Notes: generated by a model not told the origin, from the sequence alone. 64,000 bases of DNA from Helicobacter sp. 10-6591 (GCF_003288805.1 NZ_NHYK01000005.1:34822-98821); one strand, 5' to 3'. Positions 20,166-29,453 are shown, counted from the first letter of the stretch. Program-made: numbers and translations.

Positions 20166-20241
20166 GTTATTTGGCGGCCAATTTTAGGAAACCAATGTGG
20201 TAAAATCGCGCTTTATTTATGTTTAAGGAATCTACCTGCCA

Positions 20242-20904
20242 ATGCCCCATCTAAGCTTCCATCTGCTCATTTTTTTGTTTCTTTGTGGGATGGTGTGTAT
20301 TTTTGCGAGTGTATTTGTTGTCAAGATTTATGACAAGAACTATTTTGTACGATCCCGTGCGAAATACTCTCTCTCTCTTGCATCTACATTCGCCTTTATC
20401 ATCGCTTGGTATGCTCAGTATTGGGATTTAAGTTTAGAATCTTTGCTTAGCTTTGCCCTGCTTGTAATCTTCTTGATTCTATTCTTTGCTATGGCATTGC
20501 TTGATTACAAATACTTCGCCTTACCCAATAAACTCTTAGCAGTGTTTTTTTTCTTGTGTATTGCTATTACTTATTTCCTAGGCACGCAGCCCTTGGAAGA
20601 TTCCCTAAGCACAGTAGGGCTATTTTTCTTACTCAAGCTATGTATGGAGTCTCTAAGCCAAAAGCCCATGTTAGGCGAAGCAGATATTGTCGTTTTAGGT
20701 GGTATAGGAGCTGTTTTTGGGATATTTGGTTGTCTTAAGATTGTATTTCTTGGGAGTTGCATCAGTCTAGCATGTGTTGTGTTCCATGCTTTAAAAAACA
20801 ACCAAAGTTTAAGGGATACCAAGATAGCCTTTGTGAGCTATCTTTTCTTAGGCACATTGGGCTTTATACTTATAGAATCTATTTTCAGAGAATTCTATGT
20901 TTAA
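20242..20904 (+). CDS. A24 prepilin peptidase-like membrane protein
   Basis: A polytopic membrane protein of 220 residues with the two Asp signatures of type IV prepilin peptidases: ALLDYKYFALPNKLL and MLGEADIVVLGGIGAVFG. The N-terminal methyltransferase-type domain of long PilD proteins is missing, as in short archaeal and orphan forms. It should cleave class III signal peptides, but no pilin-like gene is in this window. It overlaps the following permease by eight bases. Confidence 0.75.
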   Translation: MPHLSFHLLIFLFLCGMVCIFASVFVVKIYDKNYFVRSRAKYSLSLASTFAFIIAWYAQYWDLSLESLLSFALLVIFLILFFAMALLDYKYFALPNKLLAVFFFLCIAITYFLGTQPLEDSLSTVGLFFLLKLCMESLSQKPMLGEADIVVLGGIGAVFGIFGCLKIVFLGSCISLACVVFHALKNNQSLRDTKIAFVSYLFLGTLGFILIESIFREFYV

Positions 20905-21919
20905 GCGTTATTTGTTCCTTTCATTTTCACAGCTGTTCTTTCCATTTTTTATAGTCTTACTTTTTATTGCATCTGTTGTATTACTGATTAATATCGCTGC
21001 AAGAACTTATATAGTGAAGATGGATTTTTTGGATCTGTTCGCGCTCTTTTGCTATTCCTTGCCAGGAAGTGTGTTTTTTATCATTCCTATCACCTTTTTT
21101 GCTTCATTGGTTTTGGGTGTTGCTAAGCTTTCATATGATTACGAACTTATGGTTTTCTTTGCACTTGGAGTAAAGCCTAGTGATATTTTGAAAGCATTTT
21201 TGCCTATCATATTGCTCGCGACAGCGATTTTGCTGGTCTTTTCTCTCATCATGGTGCCGCTATCAACGAGTGCGTCAAAAAACTTTGTCGCCCAAAAGCG
21301 GGCAGATATTGATGTCAATCTCAAAGCTGGGGAGCTAGGCCAGAAGCTCGGAGACTGGCTTATATATGTCGATGAAGCCAAAGACAGACACTATAAAAAT
21401 CTCATACTTTACTCCCAAGACAGCGTATTAGATTCCCAGTCTTTCATCGTAGCGCAGGAGGGTGTGACGAGGAATTCTGATGGGCTTTTTGAACTTTTGC
21501 TCAGCGGAGGAGATGCATATTTCACAGAGGAAAATGAAATAAGAAAGATAAGTTACAAGCAAATGAATGTCCGCCAGATTATCGGCGAGCCCCAGCTTAG
21601 TGGATATGACTTGATAGATTATTGGAAAGATGCGCTCAATCACAATTCAAAATCCCAAGAACGCAAGTTCTCTCAAGCAATACTTGTATCATTTTTCCCA
21701 TTAGCCTCGATTTTTCTTATACTCGTTTTTGGTGTGGCAAACCCAAGATTCCAATCCAATATGTCATATTTTTATGTAATAGGCTCTGTCGCACTGTATT
21801 TCGTGATGGTGCATATTTCCTCAGAGAATTTCCCATTTTTAGGCATCACTTGCATCCCGACTCTGTGGTTTATAGGCTCATATCTTCTTTATCGCAGGAC
21901 TATCAAGCTGTATTTTTGA
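20897..21919 (+). CDS. LptF/LptG family permease
   Basis: A 340-residue inner-membrane protein of the YjgP/YjgQ family. It has N-terminal transmembrane segments, a periplasmic middle (residues about 110-250) and three C-terminal segments. The SYDYELMVFFALGVKPSDIL loop is the typical coupling-helix region. Such proteins pull lipopolysaccharide from the inner membrane with the LptB ATPase. Whether this is LptF or LptG cannot be settled from sequence. It is followed by a 371-base interval holding an autotransporter relic and the flgE promoter. Confidence 0.88.
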   Translation: MFKRYLFLSFSQLFFPFFIVLLFIASVVLLINIAARTYIVKMDFLDLFALFCYSLPGSVFFIIPITFFASLVLGVAKLSYDYELMVFFALGVKPSDILKAFLPIILLATAILLVFSLIMVPLSTSASKNFVAQKRADIDVNLKAGELGQKLGDWLIYVDEAKDRHYKNLILYSQDSVLDSQSFIVAQEGVTRNSDGLFELLLSGGDAYFTEENEIRKISYKQMNVRQIIGEPQLSGYDLIDYWKDALNHNSKSQERKFSQAILVSFFPLASIFLILVFGVANPRFQSNMSYFYVIGSVALYFVMVHISSENFPFLGITCIPTLWFIGSYLLYRRTIKLYF

Positions 21920-21923
21920 TTCT

Positions 21924-22083
21924 AGTCCCTTTGTTAGTGAAATTTCTCACAACAGTTTGTCCACCTTTACTATTCCCATTTTTTGTTCTTTCATCTGTAA
22001 AGAGATAGACTGTATCTGCATTATTGCTTGAGCTTATTGTTCCATTATTTTCAAAGCTGCCTATTGTAGAGCCACCACGAAAG
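21924..22083 (-). pseudogene. Inverted 160-bp fragment of the autotransporter passenger gene
   Basis: Read on the minus strand, this segment aligns without gaps to 62191-62350 of the autotransporter. I count 17 mismatches in 160 bases, about 89% identity. It keeps the reading frame, encoding FRGGSTIGSFENNGT and onward to GGQTVVRNFTNKGT. Similarity may continue a few bases further towards the permease stop with small indels. There is no start codon, signal peptide or barrel, and the frame stops at the permease end, so it is a relic or donor fragment. It lies between the LptF/G-type gene and the flgE promoter. Confidence 0.85.
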
Positions 22084-22169
22084 AGTTTCTTGATTGTTTC
22101 AAAGTCTTTCTTCCTTTCACTACATTTAGACTGTTTTCATTTTCTCTCTCTTCATAGCATTCTCTCTTT

Positions 22170-22184
22170 AAAAAAAAAAAAAAA
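22170..22184 (+). repeat. A15 homopolymer tract upstream of flgE
   Basis: Fifteen As (15 Ts on the minus strand) lie between the autotransporter relic and the sigma-54 promoter of flgE, about 50 bases upstream of the -24 element. Length change could affect DNA curvature or activator reach. On the other strand it has the look of the T tracts found near Helicobacter surface-protein promoters. Confidence 0.7.
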
Positions 22185-22232
22185 GCAGTTATTCTCAAAA
22201 AAATAAATGAAAATCGGATTTATAAGATTACT

Positions 22233-22250
22233 TGGGAATATAACTTGCTT
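22233..22250 (+). promoter_or_regulatory. Sigma-54 promoter of flgE
   Basis: TGGGAATATAACTTGCTT has GG (22235-22236) and GC (22247-22248) separated by ten bases, the -24/-12 spacing of RpoN promoters. The AAT and TTGCTT parts match the Helicobacter/Campylobacter consensus. It lies 41 bases before the flgE ATG. Sigma-54 control of flgE is established in H. pylori. Confidence 0.8.
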
Positions 22251-22290
22251 ATTTATGCAATACAAATTTACTTATGAAAAAGGATGGACT

Positions 22291-24444
22291 ATGCTTAAGT
22301 CTCTGTGGTCTGGCGTTAGTGGCATGCAAGCTCACCAAATTGCTTTGGATGTAGAAAGCAATAATATTGCTAATGTCAATACTGTAGGCTTTAAATATTC
22401 GCGTGCTTCTTTTGTAGATATGCTTTCTCAAGTGAAACTTATAGCCACTTCTCCTTACAAAAATGGTCTAGGAGGGCAGAATGACTTTTCCGTAGGCTTA
22501 GGGGTTGGCGTAGATGCTACGACTAAGGTTTTTTCTCAAGGCAATATCCAAAATACTGATGTGAAAACTGATGTGGCTATTGAAGGTGATGGATTTTTTA
22601 TCATAAGCCCTGATAGAGGAACTACGCATAATTACACAAGAAATGGTGAATTTTTGTTTGATGCAAATGGGAATCTTGTAACCTCAGGTGGCTATGTAGT
22701 GCAAGGTTGGGTACGCAATACACTTGATCAAGATAGTATGAGGCAGATGAGTGATTTTGACTTTTTTAGAGTGGATAATACAGGACCGGTGCGTAATATA
22801 CATATCGATCCGGGTATGGTGATGCCTGCACGTCCTACTACAAATGTAACTCTGCGTGCAAATCTTAATGCTGGACGCCATACAGAGAGTGTGGCTGATA
22901 TTGCTGCGCTGGATTCTACTTCTCTGACACCCTCTGATGGTGTGGCACCAACTTATGATTCTAAAGGGCGTTTGGAACAAGTAGGAGAGGACTTTGGCGT
23001 GCTTTTTAATGCTGATGGAGATGCTTTCAACCTCAATGAAAATCAAGGTATTTGGATAAGCTATAAAACTGCAGTACTTAGAAATGAAATAGAGCCTAGT
23101 GCAGAGGTGAGCACGATAGGGCTTAATGGTGAGAATATAAGTTTTAGCAATAATTCTGCACTCACTGGGATAAGCTCGCTTGTAGCTGCACAAAATGCTA
23201 TCAACTCTTATCGCGATAAGACAGGTGTGGAAGCCTATGTGGATACTGGAGTCTTGAGATTGGAAAATAAAAATCAACTTGATGGTGGTGAAAAACTTAA
23301 AAATATAAAGATTACGGCTGCAGGCACTGGCGTATTTGTGAATTTTGTAGAAGGCGAAGAGGATATAACAGCTTTCCGATACCGCTATACAAAAGCAAAT
23401 GATGCGGATTCTACAACGGGGCAATTTAGGACAACTGAGGACTTACGCGCACTTATACAATATGATGCAAACATGATAAAGAATCCAGAAAACCAATACC
23501 AAGAAAGCACAGCGAGTATATCTGTAGTCGTCAATAAATACGGAATGTTTGAGATGCAAAACAAGGACGATGAGGACGATGAAACACGTAATCTTAATAT
23601 TTTTGTCAGTGCGCATACTTCAGGAAATATCACAAGCAATGTACTTTTTAAAGATACGATGAAAGGACTTAATACCGCTTCTTTGGTTGAAGGGGGGTAT
23701 TCGGTTTCTTCAGGCAAGATCAATAAAGCAACACATACCACGAGTGTAGATGTCGTAGATAGCCTAGGAAGTAAGCATAACTTGCGATTTGAGTTTTGGA
23801 AAACAGGTGATGCGGAATGGAGCTTTAGAGCAATCATGCCAGAACCTGCGCAGTTTGTCGGTGGGTCTGCTACCCGTCCGAACGTATTTGAAGGTGGTAG
23901 AGCTACCTTTAATAGCGATGGGTCTTTGGCAGGTATGAATCCACCTCTTATCCAAATTGATCCAAAAAATGGAAGTGATCCACAGAGAATTGAGCTGAAG
24001 TTTGGAGGGAATCAGACATTTGGCGGTCTTACGAGTGTGGATAAAGTCTCAGAGACTTATGCGATTACACAAAATGGGTATCAGGCTGGTGATTTAATGG
24101 ATATACGATTTGATTCTAATGGCGCTCTTTTGGGTGCTTTTAGCAACGGAAAATCAATAGCTCTCGCACAAATAGCTCTTGCAAACTTTTCTAACAATGC
24201 TGGATTGCAGGCTGAAGGTGGGAATGTGTTTTCTCGGAGTGGCAACTCTGGAGAACCAATGATTGGTGCGGCAAATACCGGCAGAAGAGGAAGCGTGAGT
24301 GGCTCAAAGCTTGAGATGAGTAATGTTGATCTCAGTCGCAGCTTGACACAACTTATCGTGGTGCAGAGAGGTTTCCAAGCTAATTCAAAGGCGGTTACCA
24401 CATCAGATCAGATTCTCAATACTTTGCTGAATATCAAACAATAA
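22291..24444 (+). CDS. flgE: Flagellar hook protein FlgE
   Basis: FlgE polymerises into the hook that links basal body and filament. MLKSLWSGVSGMQAHQIALD and the SNNIANVNTVGFKYSRA rod/hook signature mark the N-terminal D0. The C terminus, VDLSRSLTQLIVVQRGFQANSKAV through LLNIKQ, is the matching coiled D0. Length is 717 residues, like H. pylori FlgE. The open frame extends to 22207, but AAAGGA six bases before the ATG at 22291 and the sigma-54 promoter inside the extension fix the start. Confidence 0.96.
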   Translation: MLKSLWSGVSGMQAHQIALDVESNNIANVNTVGFKYSRASFVDMLSQVKLIATSPYKNGLGGQNDFSVGLGVGVDATTKVFSQGNIQNTDVKTDVAIEGDGFFIISPDRGTTHNYTRNGEFLFDANGNLVTSGGYVVQGWVRNTLDQDSMRQMSDFDFFRVDNTGPVRNIHIDPGMVMPARPTTNVTLRANLNAGRHTESVADIAALDSTSLTPSDGVAPTYDSKGRLEQVGEDFGVLFNADGDAFNLNENQGIWISYKTAVLRNEIEPSAEVSTIGLNGENISFSNNSALTGISSLVAAQNAINSYRDKTGVEAYVDTGVLRLENKNQLDGGEKLKNIKITAAGTGVFVNFVEGEEDITAFRYRYTKANDADSTTGQFRTTEDLRALIQYDANMIKNPENQYQESTASISVVVNKYGMFEMQNKDDEDDETRNLNIFVSAHTSGNITSNVLFKDTMKGLNTASLVEGGYSVSSGKINKATHTTSVDVVDSLGSKHNLRFEFWKTGDAEWSFRAIMPEPAQFVGGSATRPNVFEGGRATFNSDGSLAGMNPPLIQIDPKNGSDPQRIELKFGGNQTFGGLTSVDKVSETYAITQNGYQAGDLMDIRFDSNGALLGAFSNGKSIALAQIALANFSNNAGLQAEGGNVFSRSGNSGEPMIGAANTGRRGSVSGSKLEMSNVDLSRSLTQLIVVQRGFQANSKAVTTSDQILNTLLNIKQ

Positions 24445-24445
24445 G

Positions 24446-24461
24446 AGAACATTTTTTGCTT
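24446..24461 (+). promoter_or_regulatory. Possible sigma-54 promoter of flgBC-fliE
   Basis: AGAACATTTTTTGCTT has the -12 GC (24458-24459) ten bases after an AG where GG is expected. The AAC and TTGCTT parts agree with the consensus. It lies right after the flgE stop and 38 bases before flgB. The flgBC-fliE operon is in the RpoN regulon of H. pylori. One key base is off, so this is tentative. Confidence 0.45.
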
Positions 24462-24498
24462 TTTTGTTTTAGAACTTTTTAATTTGAAGGAGTATGCA

Positions 24499-24936
24499 AT
24501 GAATCATCTCCAAGATGTTTCAAAAGTCTATCCACTTGTATATCAAGCGCTTTCTTTTCGGTCATTAAGACAGGATTTGATTGCGTCAAATATCGCCAAT
24601 GTTGATACGCCCTTTTATCGTCCCAAAGATATTGATTTTGAACAATATCTTGCAAAGAGTGCAAACAAGATTTTTAAGAAAGATAAAAACAGAGAATTGC
24701 CTTTGTTGCAGGATGAGAGCTGGCATCTTGATGCGAAAAGAAGCTTGCTTGATAAGGCTACGGTGTTTATTCGAGATGGGCATTTGGCGCGCAATGATGG
24801 TAATAGTGTGGATTTGGATATAGAGAGCAGTGAGATGGGTAAAAATAGCGTGATGTATCAGGCACTTACAGCTGCGCTGAAGCGACATAAAGGAATCTTT
24901 AGCTATGCAATAGATTCTGGCAGAAACCTCAACTAA
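24499..24936 (+). CDS. flgB: Flagellar proximal rod protein FlgB
   Basis: FlgB is a periplasmic rod subunit next to the MS ring. SLRQDLIASNIANVDTPFYRPKD carries the rod-protein motif, and the protein has 145 residues. GAAGGAG lies six bases before the ATG at 24499. It opens the flgB-flgC-fliE operon, the H. pylori order (HP1559-1557). Confidence 0.95.
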   Translation: MNHLQDVSKVYPLVYQALSFRSLRQDLIASNIANVDTPFYRPKDIDFEQYLAKSANKIFKKDKNRELPLLQDESWHLDAKRSLLDKATVFIRDGHLARNDGNSVDLDIESSEMGKNSVMYQALTAALKRHKGIFSYAIDSGRNLN

Positions 24937-24947
24937 AGGAGGCGAGA

Positions 24948-25442
24948 ATGGCATTTCTTTCGAGTTTTGACATTAGTGGGTATGGATTATCAGCCCAACG
25001 CGTGCGCACGAATATTATCTCATCTAATATTGCTAATGCTAATACTACGCGCACTGATGAAGGAGGTCCTTATAGACGCAGGGAAGTGGTATTTCGTGCA
25101 TTTGACTTTAATAAAATGCTTAATGAACGTTTGGCAGCGCAAAATAACCAGTTGCCTTATGAGGATCCATTGGATGAAGGAGAGTTTGGCATAGAGCCAA
25201 AACCTGCTATAATGGGCGTGTATATCCACAAAATCGTACGCGATGATAGAGAACCGTTAATGAAATATGACCCTAGCCATCCGGATGCGAACTCTCAAGG
25301 TTATGTAGCCTATCCGAATGTTAACGCGGTAGTAGAGATGGCCGATCTTATCGAAGCTACGAGGGCATACCAAGCTAATGTAAGCGCATTCCAGAGTGCA
25401 AAGAACATGGCAGCAAATGCGATTAGTATGTTTCAAGCGTAA
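24948..25442 (+). CDS. flgC: Flagellar proximal rod protein FlgC
   Basis: Rod subunit with the N-terminal ISGYGLSAQRVRTNIISSNIANANTTR and the C-terminal ADLIEATRAYQANVSAFQSAKNMA, both standard for FlgC. Length is 164 residues. AAAGGAGG precedes the ATG by seven bases, and the gene starts eleven bases after flgB. Confidence 0.96.
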   Translation: MAFLSSFDISGYGLSAQRVRTNIISSNIANANTTRTDEGGPYRRREVVFRAFDFNKMLNERLAAQNNQLPYEDPLDEGEFGIEPKPAIMGVYIHKIVRDDREPLMKYDPSHPDANSQGYVAYPNVNAVVEMADLIEATRAYQANVSAFQSAKNMAANAISMFQA

Positions 25443-25464
25443 GATTAAAAATTAGGAGAATAAG

Positions 25465-25782
25465 ATGGCAAACCAATTTGGCGTGATAAAAAGTGATATC
25501 GTTCATGCTGATACAAATAGTATCAAGACTAACCACAACCCAGCAAAACTCAAACAAAATGGATTTGACTTTACTCAAACATTAAAACAGAATATTGATA
25601 GTGTTAATGCTCTGCAGCAAACTTCAGAGAAGGCACTTGCAGATATGGCGACGGGACAAATCAAAGATTTACATGAAGCAGCTATCGCTATCAATAAAGC
25701 AGAAAATAGTATGAAAGTAATGCTAGAGGTAAGAAACAAAGCAATCAATGCATACAAAGAAATTATGAGAACACAAATATAG
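25465..25782 (+). CDS. fliE: Flagellar hook-basal body protein FliE
   Basis: FliE joins the rod to the MS ring. The C-terminal half, HEAAIAINKAENSMKVMLEVRNKAINAYKEIMR, is the conserved family helix. The protein has 105 residues. AGGAGAA lies seven bases before the ATG. The operon continues to ftsI after 61 bases, as in H. pylori. Confidence 0.95.
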   Translation: MANQFGVIKSDIVHADTNSIKTNHNPAKLKQNGFDFTQTLKQNIDSVNALQQTSEKALADMATGQIKDLHEAAIAINKAENSMKVMLEVRNKAINAYKEIMRTQI

Positions 25783-25843
25783 TGTTCCTTAGCCAAGACA
25801 GATTCTGTATTCCATCCCCGATATTTTTCTGAAGTAGGCTGAA

Positions 25844-27634
25844 TTGCAAGAGAGAAAAGTAGCTCTTATTCTAAGCGTTTTTTTCTTTCTTGCACTGTGT
25901 TTTACTGTGTTTTTGGGGATTATTTATATAAAGATCATTACCCCGCGCAAACTCCCTACACTTGAAATTACAAAGACAGATAATGCTATAAGGGGCTCTA
26001 TTTTTAGTCTTGATAATTTTGAGCTTGCTACAAGCTTTAAGCTGTATAAAGCAAGTGTGAATACCAGAAGTATCAATCCTGAAAAAAAAGAGCTTTTTAT
26101 CAATCTTTTTTCCATATATAGTGGGATTCCTGTAAGTGAAATTGCCAAGAAGTTCCAAGCACAAGGGAATGTCGTGCTTTCATATAATCTCAATTCGAGT
26201 GTAGCCACGAATTTACGCAAGCTTAATCTTGTGCTTCTACGTTATGATGTTTTCCAAGAATATGAAAATACTAAGGGTGTGGTAATTCCCAAGCAAGGTC
26301 TTAATATACAAATAAGCGGCAATAACAGAAACTATCCGTATGCCAATGTTTTAGAACCGCTTTTAGGCTATGTCAAAAAAAATGAAATTGATGGAATCAC
26401 CCGTGTGCATGGTCTTAAGGGTGTCGAGAAATACTATAACGATATGCTTGTCTCCAAACAAGATGGGATCTTGAGTGGATGGCGTGATGTGGGCTTTAAT
26501 GTGATTATGAACAAGAGTGCCATGAAACAACCTCGCCAAGATGGCTTTGATGTGGTATTGAGTATTCCATTACGCGTGCAGCACAAGCTAGAGGAAATTC
26601 TTGATAAAGCAAAGGCGCGCTATAGCACGCAAGAAATCATTGCTGGCATTATGGATTCAAACAATGGACGCTTTTTGGCGCTTGGAAGTTCTAATCGATT
26701 TAATCCCAATGTATTAAGGAATCTAGAGGATTACTCAGTGCTAAATCTTAGTGCAGTTGAGCGGGTCTATGAACCTGGAAGCACCATAAAACCCATTATT
26801 TATTCGATTTTGCTTGAAAAAAATATGATAAATCCTCGCGAAAACATTGACCTACAAAATGGTGTACTAAGAATGAAAAACTTTACTATTCGCGATAGTA
26901 TGCCTGCTAAAAGCGCTACACCAGAGGAGATATTGATAAATTCTAGCAATATTGGTATGGTCAAGCTCACTACAACCCTAAGTTCTCAGGGTTTACATAC
27001 AGCATTGAGGGCTTTTGGGTTTTCAGATACTACGGGAATCGATCTTTCTTACGAAAGAAAGAGTTCCATCCCTAGCGTACAAAAACTCAATATTGAGGAG
27101 AGTACCAAAGCAGCACTAAGCTATGGGTATGGTTTGCAAACGACCTTTGTGCAGCTTATGCGCTCTTATGCAAGTTTCAGTAATGGTGGATTCTTGCTAA
27201 CACCTCGTATAACCCAATATATTAGTGCTCCAGGCGGTGAACGCTATGCATTACCAACGCCAGAGCCACTACAGATTCTCTCACCGCAGAATGCAGAGAA
27301 AATGCAAGATCTTCTTATACAAGTGGTACAACATGGTACAGGAAGGCCAGCTAATGTAGAAGGTCTAGTGATAGGTGGGAAAACAGGGACTGCTAAGATC
27401 GCAAAGGGCGGTTCTTATATTGACAAATACAACGGTTCATTTTTTGGCTTTGCTAAAGATTCCCAAAAAACTTATACGATAGGCGTTGTCGTCTTTGAAT
27501 CTCATATCCAAAATGATTATTATGGATCGCGGACAGCCGCACCTATTTTTAAAGAAATAGTAGAAATGCTAGTTAATGAAGGATATCTGCAAAAGAAGCA
27601 AGATCCCTCTGCCCTGCAAGAGATTCCCTCATAA
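25844..27634 (+). CDS. ftsI: Peptidoglycan D,D-transpeptidase FtsI (PBP3-type)
   Basis: Class B penicillin-binding protein for septal cross-linking. A single N-terminal membrane segment (about residues 7-28) anchors a dimerisation domain and transpeptidase. The active-site Ser313 is in GSTIKP with Lys316, SSN follows in INSSNIG, and the KTGT box starts at Lys513. Length is 596 residues. The start is TTG at 25844, no ATG lies before the membrane segment, and the Shine-Dalgarno site is weak. Adjacent to fliE, as HP1556 is in H. pylori. Confidence 0.92.
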   Translation: MQERKVALILSVFFFLALCFTVFLGIIYIKIITPRKLPTLEITKTDNAIRGSIFSLDNFELATSFKLYKASVNTRSINPEKKELFINLFSIYSGIPVSEIAKKFQAQGNVVLSYNLNSSVATNLRKLNLVLLRYDVFQEYENTKGVVIPKQGLNIQISGNNRNYPYANVLEPLLGYVKKNEIDGITRVHGLKGVEKYYNDMLVSKQDGILSGWRDVGFNVIMNKSAMKQPRQDGFDVVLSIPLRVQHKLEEILDKAKARYSTQEIIAGIMDSNNGRFLALGSSNRFNPNVLRNLEDYSVLNLSAVERVYEPGSTIKPIIYSILLEKNMINPRENIDLQNGVLRMKNFTIRDSMPAKSATPEEILINSSNIGMVKLTTTLSSQGLHTALRAFGFSDTTGIDLSYERKSSIPSVQKLNIEESTKAALSYGYGLQTTFVQLMRSYASFSNGGFLLTPRITQYISAPGGERYALPTPEPLQILSPQNAEKMQDLLIQVVQHGTGRPANVEGLVIGGKTGTAKIAKGGSYIDKYNGSFFGFAKDSQKTYTIGVVVFESHIQNDYYGSRTAAPIFKEIVEMLVNEGYLQKKQDPSALQEIPS

Positions 27635-27643
27635 ACTTTAGCT

Positions 27644-27649
27644 TATAAT
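27644..27649 (+). promoter_or_regulatory. -10 element of the argG promoter
   Basis: A perfect TATAAT lies 33 bases before the argG ATG and just after the ftsI stop. No clear -35 box is visible, which is normal for Helicobacter sigma-80 promoters. Confidence 0.55.
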
Positions 27650-27682
27650 TCCACCCGATACTTTCATTCTGAGGAGAGGATA

Positions 27683-28885
27683 ATGGCATTCAAAAAGGTC
27701 GTACTTGCTTACTCTGGAGGGCTTGATACAAGCGTGATTTTAAAATGGTTGCAAGATACATATAACTGCGAGGTTGTTACATTTACAGCTGATATTGGAC
27801 AGGGTGAGGAAGTACAGCCCGCAAGAATCAAAGCGCAAAAACTTGGCATAAAAAACGAGAATATCTTTGTCGAGGACTTACGCGAGGAATTTATTAGAGA
27901 TTTCGTTTTTCCAATGTTTCGCGCAAATACAATTTATGAGGGAGAATATTTGCTTGGCACAAGCATTGCGCGTCCATTGATTGCAAAAAGGCTTGTAGAG
28001 ATTGCACAAAAGGTCAATGCCGATGCCATCGCACACGGGGCTACAGGCAAAGGAAATGATCAAGTGCGCTTTGAAATCGGTGCATACGCGCTCAATCCAA
28101 ATATTAAAGTCATCGCTCCTTGGCGAGAATGGAATCTCAATAGTCGAGAAAAATTGCTTTCTTACGCACAATCTGCAGGTATAGAAATAGACAAAAAACC
28201 CAATAAATCGCCTTATTCTATGGATGCAAACCTCTTGCATATCAGCTATGAAGGGCAGATACTCGAAGATCCAAATGTCGCACCAGAAGAGGATATGTGG
28301 CGTTGGAGTGTGAGCCCAAAGGCCGCACCTGACCAAAGTGAGATTATCACCATAAGATTTGAAAAAGGTGATGGTATAGCTATAAATGGGGAGAATCTCA
28401 GTCCCGCAGATTTCTGGAGCAAACTCAATGAGCTAGGTGGGCGCAATGGAATAGGAAGGCTTGACTTGGTAGAAAATCGTTATGTAGGTATGAAGTCGCG
28501 AGGCTGTTATGAAACTCCAGGTGGTAGCATCTATATTAAAGCACATCGTGCTATAGAATCTCTATGCCTTGACAGAGAGGCTGCCCATCTCAAAGACGAG
28601 ATTATGCCAAGATATGCGAGTCTTATCTATAATGGATATTGGTTTAGCCCCGAGAGAGAGGCATTACAGGCACTTATTGACAAAACACAAGAAAGAGTTG
28701 AAGGTGAAGTAAGACTTGAGCTTTACAAGGGGAATGTTAGCGTGCTAGGCAGAAGCTCGAGGTACTCTCTCTTTAATGCTGCTTATAGCACATTTGAGGA
28801 AGATGATGTGTACAACCAAAAAGATGCACAAGGCTTTATTAAACTCAATGCATTGCGCTTCATCATCGCTGGCAAGTCAAGATAA
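27683..28885 (+). CDS. argG: Argininosuccinate synthase
   Basis: ArgG condenses citrulline and aspartate with ATP in arginine synthesis. The PP-loop [28 protein letters not shown] and the [16 protein letters not shown] segment are all family signatures, and length is 400 residues. GAGGAGAGG lies upstream of the ATG, and a consensus -10 box is present. H. pylori lacks an arginine biosynthesis pathway, so this gene separates the organism from H. pylori metabolism. Confidence 0.96.
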   Translation: MAFKKVVLAYSGGLDTSVILKWLQDTYNCEVVTFTADIGQGEEVQPARIKAQKLGIKNENIFVEDLREEFIRDFVFPMFRANTIYEGEYLLGTSIARPLIAKRLVEIAQKVNADAIAHGATGKGNDQVRFEIGAYALNPNIKVIAPWREWNLNSREKLLSYAQSAGIEIDKKPNKSPYSMDANLLHISYEGQILEDPNVAPEEDMWRWSVSPKAAPDQSEIITIRFEKGDGIAINGENLSPADFWSKLNELGGRNGIGRLDLVENRYVGMKSRGCYETPGGSIYIKAHRAIESLCLDREAAHLKDEIMPRYASLIYNGYWFSPEREALQALIDKTQERVEGEVRLELYKGNVSVLGRSSRYSLFNAAYSTFEEDDVYNQKDAQGFIKLNALRFIIAGKSR

Positions 28886-28955
28886 TCAGAGCCTACTGGT
28901 CTCTATCACTTCTAGATTTTGCATAAGAGAATCAAAACAAAGTATAAAGGCTTAT

Positions 28956-29453
28956 CTACTGGCTTGTTTTACTTAAAATCTCTTTTGTTATCTGTTCTGC
29001 ATTTTTTGTATCGCACTCTATGACATGATTTGCGGCATTTTCATAATGCTTTAGTCTCAAGTCATACAACTCTTTTACCTTATCAGGATTCCCAAAAAGT
29101 GGTCGGGTATTTTGGTGGGGATCCAAACTTATGCGCTTAGAAATCTCGCCAAAATCTATTTTGAGATAAAACACCTTCCCTAGTCTGCTGACATCATTAT
29201 GGATTGGCATTCCCCCACCAGTAGCAATCACGGCATTTTTCACATTTTCTGCAAGCCAAGAGATGAGCTCTTTTTCTTGGCTACGAAATCTTGCTTCACC
29301 AAATGCAGTAAAAATTTCTCTTATGCTTTTTCCATAAGCACTCTCTATCAAAGAATCTGTATCCAGAAAGTATCTTTGGCTTTCTTTGGCTATTAAACGT
29401 GCAATTGTGCTTTTGCCACTACCCATAAAGCCTATAAGAACGATATTTGGCAT
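28956..29453 (-). CDS. aroK: Shikimate kinase
   Basis: AroK phosphorylates shikimate at O3 with ATP. Walker A is GFMGSGKSTIAR, DTDSLIE binds shikimate and Mg2+, and ATGGGMPIH forms the substrate loop. Length is 165 residues. Its ATG overlaps the stop of the preceding AMIN gene (TAATG). Last gene of the recA-eno cluster, in the order of HP0153-HP0157. Confidence 0.95.
   Translation of the reverse strand: MPNIVLIGFMGSGKSTIARLIAKESQRYFLDTDSLIESAYGKSIREIFTAFGEARFRSQEKELISWLAENVKNAVIATGGGMPIHNDVSRLGKVFYLKIDFGEISKRISLDPHQNTRPLFGNPDKVKELYDLRLKHYENAANHVIECDTKNAEQITKEILSKTSQ

Noticed and set aside
22684..23424. Long open frame antisense to flgE
   Set aside because: It has no ribosome-binding site or recognisable domain, is rich in Cys, His and Ile from the reverse complement of a hook gene, and flgE itself is certain.
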